A stretch of DNA of 64,000 bases from Candidatus Gastranaerophilales bacterium (GCA_944326475.1 CALVEC010000002.1:104816-168815), one strand, 5' to 3'; shown: positions 52,701 through 61,853, numbered from the stretch's first letter. Made by a program: numbers and translations. Notes: a model not told the origin generated them from the letters alone.

Positions 52701-54851
52701 GACAAAACTTTTGTTGAACATAATAAAACATTCATGCAAGAAGGCGGAATGTCACTTGCTACAACTGATACAACCAATGACTCATTAACAATTTTTCAGG
52801 AAAAAATCTTTGACACACTACAATTGATAAACAGTTATGAAACAGACGAAGAAAGGACTTTCCAGTTTGCTGATTCTTCCAAATACACGTTGTCAGAGGA
52901 TTTGAACCCGACAACAGCCGGTGTTTTAAGCATCAACGGAGTTAGTGCTGCTGCTCTGTCGACACTGGATGCCAATTCTCACACCCTGTTCAACCTCGAA
53001 AATGAAACAACCTTAAACATCAAAAATACAACAATCGAAAATGCCAAAGACTTTGCAATAAAAGCAGAACACGAAAAAGCAGTCGTTAACTTAAATAACG
53101 CTTCTTTTAAAAACACAACAGGCACGGCAATTCAGTCAAAAGTCGATGTTAACATCACAGCCGACGGCGGAAAATCAGAGTTCTCCGGCAACACAGCAGC
53201 TATCTACCTTGACAATGCCGATAAAAAAGTCTCGATGAACTCCGTAAATCAGGGCGAGATTGTTCTCGAAGACGTTGTTGACGGTCAAGCCGGCTACAGT
53301 GTCACTCTCAACGGCGACGACAAGTCTAAAATCACTGTTAACAACAATATTAACAACGCAAACATCTCTTTAGACAACACAAACCTGTACTTAGGACGTG
53401 AAAATGTTTTCGACGGCTCACAGGCGTTGACCCTGAACTCGGGTGCAATCTATTTGAACAACGACGCAGTCGGCACAATGCATGTCCCGACCCTGAATCT
53501 TTCAGGCACAACAAACCTCTCTGTCGATGTCGATCTTGCTAACGAACAGATGGACAGAGTTACAGCTGACAACTACAATGTCACCGAAAATGCAATACTC
53601 AACGTTACAAACCTCAACCTGCTTTCTACAACAGAAAAATCTGATGTAAAAATATTGTTTGCAGATGAACCGATAGCTGACAATGTTGCATACTCGGGCG
53701 ATTCTCCGATATCATACAAAGGTACGAACACAGTCTACTCTCCTATCTACAAGTATGACGTACAATACGGTGTAGATGAAACAGACAAGCTCGGATACTT
53801 CTTCTTCAACCGTGCAGCTTCCGGCTCGGGAAGTAACGGCAATGCTTCGGATGCTTTCAATCCGGCTGTCCTTGCCCCCGCGGTATCAGCACAGGCAGGT
53901 GCATACACAACCCAGCTTCAAGCCTTTAACTACGCTTTCCAGCACGCAGATACATTTATGAACATCCCGTATCTGGAACGTGTGGCAATGATTAACGCTA
54001 ACAAATACGCAATGAGTCCGACCGGAGATGCCACAGATGTCGGTGTATTCTCTCCGCTCCTTCTCAAAGAGCCGTCTGCTGGCTTCTGGGTAAAACCTTA
54101 CGCAAGTTTTGAAAACATTCCGCTTAAAAACGGACCTAAAGTTGACAATATCAACTACGGAACACTTGTGGGTTACGATACGGCATTGACTCCGGTAAAA
54201 CACGGATTTGAAAGAGTAATCACAGGTTACGTCGGTTACAACGGTGCTTCTCAAAGATACTCCGGTGTAGATGCCTATCAGAACGGCGGTTTAATCGGTA
54301 CGACAGCAACCTTCTACAAAGGCAACTTCTTTAACGCAACAACCTTGTCTGTTGGTGCAAGCGTAGGTGATGCAAGCACAATGTACGGTTCTGAAAACTA
54401 CACAATGCTGCTTGCCGGCATCGGCAACAAAACCGGTTACAACTTCGAGTTCTTTGACGGCAGAATGATATTGCAGCCCAATTTCTTAATATCTTATACG
54501 TTTGTAAACACGTTTGATTACAACAATGCGGCAGGCGTCAGAATCGAGAGCGATCCTTTGCACGCAATCCAGTTAGCACCGGGGATTAAGCTCATCGGCA
54601 ACACGAAAAACGGATGGCAGCCGTATTTAGGGGTAAATATGGTCTGGAACCTGCTCGATGACAGCAAGGTTTATGCAAACGATGTCAGATTGCCTGAGAT
54701 GTCAATAAAACCGTACGTACAGTATGGAGTGGGCTTGCAAAAACGGTTTAAGGACAAGTTCCTTGCGTTTGGACAGGCTATGATACACAACGGCGGCAGA
54801 AACGGCATATCCTTCTCCTTCGGGCTCAGATGGAAAATCGGCAAGGATTAG
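49800..54851 (+). CDS. Autotransporter adhesin-type protein with internal repeats
   Basis: A 1683-residue type V secretion protein. ATG 49800 fits the ribosome-binding site and opens a signal peptide (to about residue 29, '...LGVQSAFA'). Residues 30-240 are a Thr/Glu/Tyr-rich head. Residues 300-740 hold about 14 copies of a 25-35-residue unit 'GG(A/T)IYN.GTIGNITGDFIGNYA', expected to form a beta-helix. Residues 750-1350 are further beta-rich sequence. From about 1427 ('GFWVKPYASFENIPLKNG') to the end is the outer-membrane beta-barrel, closing with 'FSFGLRWKIGKD'. G+C is visibly higher than in neighbours. A remnant paralogue lies at 22411. It is probably an adhesin; the ligand is unknown. Confidence 0.93.
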   Translation: MIKDKFVKTLCMAAFLGAINLGVQSAFADTAPVPTLDAVKEQEISFLDGKHSSYVLTALGTDETAPEGAITVKIGDTTYYYTPSENVDVLKTLASTGSAALIETSEDKALYTVGDKYYTYDPTKLKDSAYRLEEAASADDPNTITLYDKQEVIKYYDPKTGLEVAEADRVEGVQYKEVTTIETTPKYYTVSLKQTEYGDPNGTTTMTFGWEKNEDTGKLEFKQDPTTPVGQTITYSYNEDFFLETKTKTIDNGTVTNPPGTVGNLYIFNSGAGLNNPEGYTTSIDNILYKDNKVTGTLEITNHDDIEAQVSGGAVYNAGELTSITGDFINNSVEAITLSSDYNFAYGGALYNSGTIGVIAADFIGNYAYSVNERVLSYGGAIYNSGAIREITGNFIANYVYSTSSYESNYGGAIHNCGTILNITGDFVGNYAFANSEPVFGGAIENERTIENITGNFLGNYVSSYEDPRGGAISNEGTIGNIIGDFIANYASGYSPAGGWGYNDGGTIGNITGDFIGNYALGEFARSGGVYNYSGKIGNITGDFIGNYASGSYASGGTIYNNGSEAEIGDIEGDFIGNYALSDGKTSADSGAIYNEYGTIGDITGDFIGNYVSGRYADGGAIYNKYGTIGDIAGDFINNYAIATNSYYARGGTIYNYRGIIGKITGDFIGNYALSFDSYVYGGAIYNNGPKAEIGNITGDFIGNYAQSKSSYALGGAIYNVGKTSGSAATIGLTNNNFLNNYAKSETGTAKGGAIFTNYDLTLNADNCNVLISGNYTESNEVKEQNAIYVANFANSSGTIQRNTTFTLNAINNGKIQIDDTIAGGSFYEDGSDSLFWETSDHAYTLALTGDGTGTISIYNDVINAKVTSDNVTVDLANGETRAYDFVSMTANDGSKLNLDVDFSNKTADTITTQNASAGTLIINAINELGTADGAITVQIIKNTDPSSSLQLALGDNITEVTEEFVFDKTFVEHNKTFMQEGGMSLATTDTTNDSLTIFQEKIFDTLQLINSYETDEERTFQFADSSKYTLSEDLNPTTAGVLSINGVSAAALSTLDANSHTLFNLENETTLNIKNTTIENAKDFAIKAEHEKAVVNLNNASFKNTTGTAIQSKVDVNITADGGKSEFSGNTAAIYLDNADKKVSMNSVNQGEIVLEDVVDGQAGYSVTLNGDDKSKITVNNNINNANISLDNTNLYLGRENVFDGSQALTLNSGAIYLNNDAVGTMHVPTLNLSGTTNLSVDVDLANEQMDRVTADNYNVTENAILNVTNLNLLSTTEKSDVKILFADEPIADNVAYSGDSPISYKGTNTVYSPIYKYDVQYGVDETDKLGYFFFNRAASGSGSNGNASDAFNPAVLAPAVSAQAGAYTTQLQAFNYAFQHADTFMNIPYLERVAMINANKYAMSPTGDATDVGVFSPLLLKEPSAGFWVKPYASFENIPLKNGPKVDNINYGTLVGYDTALTPVKHGFERVITGYVGYNGASQRYSGVDAYQNGGLIGTTATFYKGNFFNATTLSVGASVGDASTMYGSENYTMLLAGIGNKTGYNFEFFDGRMILQPNFLISYTFVNTFDYNNAAGVRIESDPLHAIQLAPGIKLIGNTKNGWQPYLGVNMVWNLLDDSKVYANDVRLPEMSIKPYVQYGVGLQKRFKDKFLAFGQAMIHNGGRNGISFSFGLRWKIGKD

Positions 54852-54881
54852 TGCAGGCTTTAATGCCTGTTGCCAACCTTT

Positions 54882-54914
54882 CCCCCCGGCACAGTCTGCA
54901 CTGTGCCCGGGGGC
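54882..54914 (+). terminator. GC-rich terminator after the autotransporter
   Basis: CCCCCGGCACAGT and ACTGTGCCCGGGGG fold into a very stable stem with a CTGC loop, 30 bases after the stop. The T-run is weak (CTTTAGG), so some read-through is possible. Confidence 0.75.
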
Positions 54915-55025
54915 TTTAGGTGGTGTATAAACAATTTTAATTTTTTTCTATTTCTATTGGCAATTTTTTTATGCTAAATGTTTTTAAAATTATATAGAGG
55001 ATTCAAATAGTATGAGGAGATAGAA

Positions 55026-55661
55026 ATGGGAGATAAAATTACTGTAGCAGCAGGACAAACCTTATCACAGATTGCAGTTCAATACGGCGTTTCCGTAGAA
55101 GATTTACAAAAGGCAAATGATATTGACAATGTAGATAGTATTAAAGCCGGACAAGAAATTACAATCCCCATTGGGCAGAAAAAACCTGAACAAGCTGAAT
55201 CAAAAGATGATCTTAACTATGAAAGACAAAAACTTCATTATATGGATTTGAAAATAGCAGACAAGCAGGCTGAGCTTGCAGAAGCTAAAACTCCGGAAGA
55301 AAAGGCAAAAATCCAGCAAGAAATTAATGAACTTAAAGCTAAGCAGGCAAAGCAAAAAGAAGTTGCAAAAATGGAACTCGATGCAAATCAGGACTATATC
55401 TTGATTACATTGAAAGAAGATATGAATGTTGAGGAATTAAAAGAACTTTTTGATATCTCAGACGGCGCTGTAAAGGCTCACAATGATATTGATTTTGAAT
55501 ATGCATATTATGAAGGTGATGTCCCTATGGAGCTTGAAGGACGCCAGTACAGAGACTACACGAATGCAACAATTAAAAAAGGACAAACTATAAAAGTAAG
55601 ACCTTCTGAAATTGACAACCAGGGTGCCTGGAATGAATTTTGGAACTGGGTTGCGAATTAA
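55026..55661 (+). CDS. LysM-domain protein
   Basis: A 211-residue protein. Residues 3-52 are a LysM peptidoglycan-binding domain ('ITVAAGQTLSQIAVQYGVSVEDLQKANDI', then 'IKAGQEITIPI'). Residues 60-125 form a Lys/Glu/Ala coiled coil ('ADKQAELAEAKTPEEKAKIQ'). The last 80 residues look like a second degenerate LysM-type unit ('DYILITLKEDMNVEELKELFDISDGAVKAHND'). There is no signal peptide, so export, if any, is non-classical or it acts inside. AGGAG precedes the ATG. It ends at its own terminator. Confidence 0.85.
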   Translation: MGDKITVAAGQTLSQIAVQYGVSVEDLQKANDIDNVDSIKAGQEITIPIGQKKPEQAESKDDLNYERQKLHYMDLKIADKQAELAEAKTPEEKAKIQQEINELKAKQAKQKEVAKMELDANQDYILITLKEDMNVEELKELFDISDGAVKAHNDIDFEYAYYEGDVPMELEGRQYRDYTNATIKKGQTIKVRPSEIDNQGAWNEFWNWVAN

Positions 55662-55680
55662 TTTTTGCATCTATAATAAA

Positions 55681-55716
55681 CCAAGAAGCAAGATATTTTT
55701 TATCTTGCTTCTTTTT
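55681..55716 (+). terminator. Bidirectional terminator between LysM gene and hydrogenase operon
   Basis: AAGAAGCAAGATA and TATCTTGCTTCTT pair perfectly around a T-rich loop, flanked by A- and T-runs. It can end both the rightward LysM transcript and the leftward hydrogenase transcript. Confidence 0.88.
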
Positions 55717-55740
55717 TATCAAATGATGCAGAGGGGTTGG

Positions 55741-57522
55741 CTAGTGTTTTACCACATCTTTGTATGAACCTGTGAATTTGTCGCTGTAAGTTGTATGCAG
55801 CAGTTCGTGTGCTCTGTGCGAGCCGGGTGCTTCCAGATATTCTGCATAAAGTTTTTTGATATCCGGGTTCTGGTGGGATTTTCTGACAGGAAGTTCACTG
55901 TCTTCTTTGTATAATCCCTGAGCACGTTCTTCTTTAATATGTATGTCGTCACAGCTTCTCGGCTGTCCGCCGCCGTTTATACAGCCGCCAGGGCAAGCCA
56001 TAACTTCCAGAAGTTGGAAATCCGCTGTTCCGTTTTTGATTTCTTTAATTGATTTTTCAGCTTCTTTTAATGTTGAAACTACTCTTATTTTTACTTTTGT
56101 GCCTTTAATGTCGATTTCAGCATCTTTTGTTCTGGAGTCTTTATCAACGCCTCTGAGTGGTGTAATATCGATATCTGAGAGTTCTTCTCCGGTTGCAAAA
56201 GTGTATGCAGTTCTGACAGCAGCTTCGGCAACACCTCCGGATGCTCCGAAAATAGTACCGGCACCTGTATATCCGCCAAATGGTGAATCAGCCTTTGCTG
56301 GTTCAAGTGTGTCAAAATCTATTCCGGCAGCTTTTATCATTTTTCCGAGTTCCTGTGTTGTCAGTACAACATCTGTTTCTGGTTTGCCGTCTTTAATAAG
56401 CTGTGCACGTCTTGCTTCAACCTTTTTCGCTGTACAAGGCATTATAGAAACAACTTTAAGGTTTTCTTTTGTAAAGCCTTCAAAATTCTGCGGCACAAGC
56501 TCTTTTAGTACCGGTGAAAGCATACCCTGCGGGGATTTGCAGCTTGAAAGATGATGCAGCATATCAGGATGCTGTGTTTCTAAATATCTTACCCACGCCG
56601 GACAGCAAGATGTGAACAGCGGCAGGTCTTTGTTTTCGCTTAGTCTTTGTACAAACTCGTGTGCTTCCTCCATGATGGTCAGGTCTGCTGAAAAGTTTGT
56701 ATCAAACACGAGGTCAAAGCCGATTTCTTTCAGAGCGGCATATATTAAACCGATGGTGTTTTCTCCTGGTTTTAAGCCGAACATTTCACCGAGGGCAACT
56801 CTGACTGACGGTGCAATTTGTACTGCTGTTTTTATTTCAGGGTTGTTAACCATTGACCAGGCTGTTTCTACGTCTGACTTTATTGTCAAAGCGCCCGTCG
56901 GGCAAACAGCTTGACACTGACCGCAGAATACGCAGTCAACGCTTGAGAGTTTTTTCCCGGCCAATGGCTGTACAACAGTCTTTGAACCTCTGTTTGCAAA
57001 TCCCAGCACGCTGTGACCCTGAAACTCTGCACAAGCTCTTACACAAGCTCCGCAAAGAATACATTTGTTCGGATCTCTTACGATTGACGGGTTTGAGTCG
57101 TCAATCGGTAAATACAAATCTTTTCTTTTTTCAACATATTTTATGTCTTTTATACCGTATTCATGTGCGTATTCCTGCAATTCACAGTTACCTGATTTTT
57201 CACACGTCGTACATTCTCTGTCATGGTTTGCAAGAAGCAGTTCAAGAACGGTTTTTCTGATTCTTCTTGTTCTTTCGGTATTTGTCTTAACTTTAATACC
57301 GGCTTCAGGAGGCATTGTGCATGAGGAGTTAATCATAACTCTGCCGTTAGGGTATTCAACCTCAACAACGCACATTCTGCAAGCTCCAAATTGAGTCAAA
57401 TCGGGTCTGTAGCAGAATGTCGGAACTTTAAAACCGGCTTTTCTTATAACTTCGAGCAAATTCGGCTCGTTTGTAAATTCAACTTCTTTTCCGTTTATAA
57501 TTAATGTCTTTTTATCTGTCAT
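55741..57522 (-). CDS. hydA: [FeFe]-hydrogenase catalytic subunit, bifurcating type
   Basis: A 593-residue enzyme that evolves or consumes H2. In order: an N-terminal [2Fe-2S] domain ('CYRPDLTQFGACRMC'), a His-Cys3 cluster site ('HDRECTTCEKSGNCELQ'), two [4Fe-4S] sites ('CILCGACVRAC', 'CVFCGQCQAVCP'), then the H-cluster motifs L1 'FTSCCPAWV', L2 'IMPCTAKKVEARR' and L3 'VMACPGGCINGGGQP', then a C-terminal small-subunit domain. This matches HydA/HndD of NADH- and ferredoxin-dependent complexes. Maturases hydE, hydF and hydG are not in this window. Last gene of the leftward operon. Confidence 0.96.
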   Translation of the reverse strand: MTDKKTLIINGKEVEFTNEPNLLEVIRKAGFKVPTFCYRPDLTQFGACRMCVVEVEYPNGRVMINSSCTMPPEAGIKVKTNTERTRRIRKTVLELLLANHDRECTTCEKSGNCELQEYAHEYGIKDIKYVEKRKDLYLPIDDSNPSIVRDPNKCILCGACVRACAEFQGHSVLGFANRGSKTVVQPLAGKKLSSVDCVFCGQCQAVCPTGALTIKSDVETAWSMVNNPEIKTAVQIAPSVRVALGEMFGLKPGENTIGLIYAALKEIGFDLVFDTNFSADLTIMEEAHEFVQRLSENKDLPLFTSCCPAWVRYLETQHPDMLHHLSSCKSPQGMLSPVLKELVPQNFEGFTKENLKVVSIMPCTAKKVEARRAQLIKDGKPETDVVLTTQELGKMIKAAGIDFDTLEPAKADSPFGGYTGAGTIFGASGGVAEAAVRTAYTFATGEELSDIDITPLRGVDKDSRTKDAEIDIKGTKVKIRVVSTLKEAEKSIKEIKNGTADFQLLEVMACPGGCINGGGQPRSCDDIHIKEERAQGLYKEDSELPVRKSHQNPDIKKLYAEYLEAPGSHRAHELLHTTYSDKFTGSYKDVVKH

Positions 57523-57533
57523 TTGTCACATCC

Positions 57534-59390
57534 TTACTTTTGCTTGATTGCCTTGAACGGGCAAGAATTTAAGCAAGCACCGCACTTAATACATTTTGTC
57601 TGGTCAATTTTGTGAGGATTTTTAACAGTACCCTCAATAGCGCCGACCGGACAATTCCTTGCGCATTTTGTACAGCCTTTGCAGAGTTCGGGGTCAATTT
57701 CTATCACCTTAAGCGCTGTGCAGACACCTGCAGGACATTTTTTGTCTCTGATGTGTGCAATGTACTCATCTCTAAAGTATTTAAGGGTTGACAGAACCGG
57801 ATTGGGCGCTGTTTTGCCAAGACCGCAAAGCGAACCGTCTTTGACTGCGTGAGCAAGTTCTTCCAGTGTGTCTAAATCCTTCATCTCTCCTCTGCCTTTG
57901 ACTATTTTTTCAAGGATTTTCAGCATATTTTTTGTTCCTTCACGGCATGGAACGCATTTTCCGCAGGATTCATTCTGGGTAAAGTTCATGAAAAATCTTG
58001 CTACCTCAACGATACATGTATCTTCGTTCATAACAACAAGACCGCCTGAACCGACCATTGCGCCTGCTGCAATAAGGTTGTCGTAGTCCATGGGGATGTC
58101 TAAATGTTCTTCAGTAAGGCAGCCGCCTGACGGACCTCCGATTTGAACGGCTTTAAATTTCTTGCCGTTTCTTATGCCGCCGCCTATGTCAAAAACAATT
58201 TCTCTTAAAGTTGTACCCATCGGAACTTCAATAAGACCGGTATTATTGACTTCACCTGTGAGGGCAAACGTTTTTGTGCCTTTTGATTTTTCAGTACCGA
58301 GAGAACTGAACCATTCAGCACCTTTGGCTATAATAACCGGTACATTGGCTAGTGTTTCAACGTTGTTGATAAGGGTAGGTCTTCCAAACAATCCTTTATT
58401 TGCCGGGAACGGCGGTTTTGGTCGGGGCATTCCTCTTTCACCTTCAATAGAAGCGAGCAGTGCCGTTTCTTCGCCGCAAACAAATGCACCGGCGCCTTCT
58501 TTAATATGGATTGTAAAATTGAAATCACTGCCCATTATATTGTTGCCGAGATAGCCTGCTTTTTCAGCGTCTGCTATTGCTATTCTTAAACGTTTAATAG
58601 CCATAGGGTATTCTGCTCTTACATAAATATATGCTTCATCAGCTCCGATTGCAAAACCGGCAATTGCCATACCTTCAAGAAGTTTGTGCGGGTCTCCTTC
58701 CATAATGCTTCTATCCATGAATGCACCCGGGTCGCCTTCATCGCCGTTGCAGACAACGTAGCTTTTGCCCCCTCTGTTTGCTGCAGTGAACTTCCATTTT
58801 AGTCCGGTAGGGAAACCTCCGCCTCCTCTGCCTCTTAGACCGGATTTTGTGATTTCTTCAATTACCGCTTCAGGATTGTTTTCTTCAAGAACTTTATGCA
58901 ATGCTGCATATCCGCCTACTGCGATTGCTTCATCCAATGATTCTGCATTTATATGTCCGCAGTTTGCAAGAGATGTTCTTGTTTGTTGGTTATAAAAACC
59001 TATTTCTTCATTTTTATGAATATGTTCACCTGTTTTAGGGTCGGTGTACAAGAGCCTTTCAACAGGTTTGTTGTTTATAATATGGCTCTCTACAATTTCT
59101 TCAACATCTTCTGGTTTTACTTTTACGTATGTGATGTCAAGGTCAGGTATAATCACAAGCACGCCCTTTTCGCAAAATCCGTGACAGCCTGTAGGCACTA
59201 CGGTCATTTTATCGTGGTGTTGGAGAGTTCTGACATCTGCTCCGAATTTTTCAAACTGTTTAATTACATCAAGCGATCCGTTAGCTATACAGCCTGTACC
59301 TGCGCATACGAGAACTCTAAGACCCTGAGCTTTTATTTTTTCTTTAGCGTTTTCCTGCTCTTTTTTTATATCAATAAGTGTTGTTGTCAT
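57534..59390 (-). CDS. hydB: Hydrogenase NuoF-like subunit (NADH/FMN)
   Basis: A 618-residue diaphorase subunit. Residues 25-120 are a thioredoxin-like [2Fe-2S] domain ('VCAGTGCIANGSLDVI', 'CHGFCEKGVLVII'). The NuoF core follows ('SGLRGRGGGGFPTGLKW', 'YVVCNGDEGDPGAFMDRSIMEGDPH' for FMN/NADH, 'CGEETALLASIEG', 'CGKCVPCREG'), and the C-terminus has two [4Fe-4S] sites ('CKGCTKCARNCPVGAI', 'CIKCGACLNSCPFKAI'). In bifurcating hydrogenases it splits electrons between NADH and ferredoxin. It lies 11 bases before hydA and 3 after hydC. Confidence 0.95.
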   Translation of the reverse strand: MTTTLIDIKKEQENAKEKIKAQGLRVLVCAGTGCIANGSLDVIKQFEKFGADVRTLQHHDKMTVVPTGCHGFCEKGVLVIIPDLDITYVKVKPEDVEEIVESHIINNKPVERLLYTDPKTGEHIHKNEEIGFYNQQTRTSLANCGHINAESLDEAIAVGGYAALHKVLEENNPEAVIEEITKSGLRGRGGGGFPTGLKWKFTAANRGGKSYVVCNGDEGDPGAFMDRSIMEGDPHKLLEGMAIAGFAIGADEAYIYVRAEYPMAIKRLRIAIADAEKAGYLGNNIMGSDFNFTIHIKEGAGAFVCGEETALLASIEGERGMPRPKPPFPANKGLFGRPTLINNVETLANVPVIIAKGAEWFSSLGTEKSKGTKTFALTGEVNNTGLIEVPMGTTLREIVFDIGGGIRNGKKFKAVQIGGPSGGCLTEEHLDIPMDYDNLIAAGAMVGSGGLVVMNEDTCIVEVARFFMNFTQNESCGKCVPCREGTKNMLKILEKIVKGRGEMKDLDTLEELAHAVKDGSLCGLGKTAPNPVLSTLKYFRDEYIAHIRDKKCPAGVCTALKVIEIDPELCKGCTKCARNCPVGAIEGTVKNPHKIDQTKCIKCGACLNSCPFKAIKQK

Positions 59391-59393
59391 AAT

Positions 59394-59894
59394 TTATGCC
59401 TCTTTTTCTTCGTTGATTATTGTGTCTATAACGATTTTTATTGCATCGGAGGTCATTTGCGGATAAACTTTCCCGTTTATTACAACGACAGGTGCCAATC
59501 CGCAAGCGCCGAGACAGCTTACTGTTTCGACAGAAAATAATCCGTCATCTGTAGTAAAGCTACCGTCTTTTAGGTTCAATCGTGCTTTTATTGCGTTTAA
59601 CACAGGCATTGAACCTCTGACGTGGCAAGCTGTTCCGTCGCAAACTTTTATTTCAAATTTGCCTTTGGGCTCCAGGCTGAACTGGGCATAGAATGTGGCT
59701 ACACCGTATACCGTAGCCGGAGATAATCCCTCTATTTTTGTGCCTATATATGTAAGTACATCCAATGGAAGGTATCTGAATTCTTCTTGTACTTGCTGCA
59801 GTATTGCAATTAATTTAGACTTGTCATAAGAATTTGCTTCAAGAATGCTGTCAACCTTATGATAGTCAAATCCTGTCTGGGTCGATAACGACAT
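59394..59894 (-). CDS. hydC: Hydrogenase NuoE-like [2Fe-2S] subunit
   Basis: A 166-residue thioredoxin-fold ferredoxin. 'LIAILQQVQEEFRYLPLDVLTYIG', 'YGVATFYAQFSLEPKGKFEIKVCDGTACHVRGS' (first two cluster Cys) and 'VETVSCLGACGLAPVVVINGKVY' (last two) are diagnostic. First gene of the hydrogenase operon. The upstream region contains a perfect palindrome at 60034-60057 that may control it. Confidence 0.95.
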   Translation of the reverse strand: MSLSTQTGFDYHKVDSILEANSYDKSKLIAILQQVQEEFRYLPLDVLTYIGTKIEGLSPATVYGVATFYAQFSLEPKGKFEIKVCDGTACHVRGSMPVLNAIKARLNLKDGSFTTDDGLFSVETVSCLGACGLAPVVVINGKVYPQMTSDAIKIVIDTIINEEKEA

Positions 59895-60033
59895 TTAGTT
59901 CTCCTTTATAAATATGATGGTACACACTACACATAATCGTGATATTTGTCACTATTAGGTACATGAATAGGGTACACGAAACATGAGTTTAAATCAAGAA
60001 TTATATCTATAAATAAATTATTAGGTGGATATT

Positions 60034-60057
60034 TATATTGACCACCTGGTCAATATA
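60034..60057. promoter_or_regulatory. 24-bp palindromic operator candidate
   Basis: TATATTGACCA and TGGTCAATATA are perfect inverted repeats separated by CC. The site lies about 140 bases upstream of the hydrogenase operon (leftward) and 100 bases upstream of the gene at 60158 (rightward). A dimeric regulator such as a TetR- or Crp/Fnr-type protein could bind here; the spacing does not match the Fnr consensus exactly. Confidence 0.6.
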
Positions 60058-60157
60058 AAACTTATATCACCTGATTGATGTACAGATTTTTCTAAACAGG
60101 TATTATTTAGCTATAAGTTGAGTAAATGAAAATCTCTTGGGGAGTATAGAGTAGAGT

Positions 60158-61297
60158 ATGAGAAGTATCGATTTAGGGAAAAAATTTTTAGGATTGGCGC
60201 TGTGTTTTGCCTTGAGTTCGTCTGTTGTTTTGGCAAATACACTGTCCGAAGTTCAAATTAATGCGGATGAAACATCAGGATATGATATTGTTTTAAAAAC
60301 TGACAGTGCAACAGAGATGAAAAAGGTTGTAAGCGATGACAATAAAATGTACATTGAACTTAAAAATGTTCAAGCGTCCGATTCCCTGAATACGGTCTAT
60401 AATAATGTGGCTAACATTGAAAATGTTACTATACAGCCGGTGTCTAAGGAAGATTTAAAAATTACATTCAAAGGCGAGGGTATTGCCAAAAGTAAAATTT
60501 ATTTTGAAAATATAAAAACGGCTCCTTTAGCATCTGTTTCTTCCGAACAAGAAACCATTGAACTTAATAAGCCGATGAATACGTACTCTCCCGTATATAA
60601 TCCGAATGCTTTTCCTGAAGAAATCGACCAAACAGCAAATCCTAAAGTAAATGAAATTTTAACAAATTTGAATATTGACAGAGCTGCTGTGGTTTCTGCA
60701 AAGGGATTTGCTAAAAAAGTTATAAATAAAGGCAAAAATGCTGCAAGCGGGTTTGATTTAAATACAACAACCCTTGTTGGTATTATGTTTATTGCTGCAG
60801 CATTATTCTTGAGACCAAAAAATAAAAAGGAAAATGTTCAAAAAATTGGTCTCAGTCAGACAAATATCAACAGAGAAGTCAGCATGAATGCTGATATGGC
60901 TTCAAAAGTGCCGCAAAAACTTAATCCTATGATGCCGGCATCTGCTTATGGCGTTAAAGCTTATCAGCAGAGTCAAAAAAATCCGTATATGACGACAAAT
61001 GTAATGTCAAACGGTATATCAGGAATCCCCAGAAAGCCGTTGGCTCATCCGAAACCTGTGACGAAAAAACCGGTGTTGCAGCAGTCTGTACCTGTTAAAA
61101 ATACAAAAAACGTGACAAATAACACGATTAGAGATACAAAACCGGTGCCGTCCGCCAAGAAAAATCTGGATCCGTCAGATATCGACAGTATGAAATTCCT
61201 TGAAACAATTACAAAAATTTATGAAAAAAACGGCAGGAACGATCTTGCGAAAGGTTTGAAAGACAATTTAAAAAAAGCACAAATGGCAAAATATTAG
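60158..61297 (+). CDS. AMIN-like exported/membrane protein
   Basis: A 379-residue protein with a signal peptide (residues 1-26, ending 'VVLANT'). Residues 30-120 ('SEVQINADETSGYDIVLKTDS', 'MYIELKNVQ', 'VTIQPVSKEDLKITFKG') resemble an AMIN domain, as found at the front of amidases and PilQ, where it targets the periplasm and binds peptidoglycan. One membrane helix near residues 205-220 precedes a basic Pro/Asn/Lys-rich cytoplasmic-looking tail and a final helix. No amidase or secretin domain follows. The AMIN assignment is by pattern only. Confidence 0.6.
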   Translation: MRSIDLGKKFLGLALCFALSSSVVLANTLSEVQINADETSGYDIVLKTDSATEMKKVVSDDNKMYIELKNVQASDSLNTVYNNVANIENVTIQPVSKEDLKITFKGEGIAKSKIYFENIKTAPLASVSSEQETIELNKPMNTYSPVYNPNAFPEEIDQTANPKVNEILTNLNIDRAAVVSAKGFAKKVINKGKNAASGFDLNTTTLVGIMFIAAALFLRPKNKKENVQKIGLSQTNINREVSMNADMASKVPQKLNPMMPASAYGVKAYQQSQKNPYMTTNVMSNGISGIPRKPLAHPKPVTKKPVLQQSVPVKNTKNVTNNTIRDTKPVPSAKKNLDPSDIDSMKFLETITKIYEKNGRNDLAKGLKDNLKKAQMAKY

Positions 61298-61332
61298 AGA
61301 GAGAAATTTATAGACGATACTCAACAATTAAC

Positions 61333-61366
61333 TATGGGGCTTTTTAGCCTCTTTTCTTTTTGTATG
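61333..61366 (+). terminator. Likely terminator after the AMIN-like gene
   Basis: GGGGCT and AGCCTC pair (one G-T or mismatch) around TTTT, followed by TTTTCTTTTTG. Short but well placed 40 bases after the stop. Confidence 0.55.
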
Positions 61367-61379
61367 ATATTGTTAATTT

Positions 61380-61769
61380 ATGATACCGGATTTTTTAAAA
61401 TCAATTTATTATGAATTTTTATCATATTTTGTACCGCAGAAGCAAACTTACAAAGTGGTTGGTGAATGCAAAAAATGCGGGAAATGCTGCAATTATATGT
61501 ACAGTTATGATACTTATACAGAGAAAGAATTTAAAATAATGCAGTTTCTTTTTCCGGCATATAAACGTTTTTATATCAAAGGTAAAGATGAGGACGGAAA
61601 TCTTATATTTGCATGTAAATATGTTACTAAAGACGGCTTGTGTTCTGTTTACAACAAGAGGCTTGCAATGTGTAAAAAATATCCGGCAAATATCATTTTT
61701 TATCCGGCAAAAATGCATGAAGGCTGCGGCTATCGTGTTGAAGGCAAAAAATTCAAAGATTTTTTGTAG
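61380..61769 (+). CDS. YkgJ-type cysteine cluster protein
   Basis: A 129-residue protein with 'ECKKCGKCCNYM' near residue 29 and later 'CKYVTKDGLCSVYNKRLAMCKKYP', the Cys pattern of the YkgJ (zinc or iron-chelate) family. The function of the family is not settled. The N-terminal 20 residues are amphipathic ('FLKSIYYEFLSYFV'). It stands alone. Confidence 0.8.
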   Translation: MIPDFLKSIYYEFLSYFVPQKQTYKVVGECKKCGKCCNYMYSYDTYTEKEFKIMQFLFPAYKRFYIKGKDEDGNLIFACKYVTKDGLCSVYNKRLAMCKKYPANIIFYPAKMHEGCGYRVEGKKFKDFL

Positions 61770-61853
61770 TACAAAAAATTCATCTATTTGTACTGTTTAA
61801 GAATATTCTCAAGGTGGTATAATACACTTGTATATTAAATAAAGGGAAAAAAC

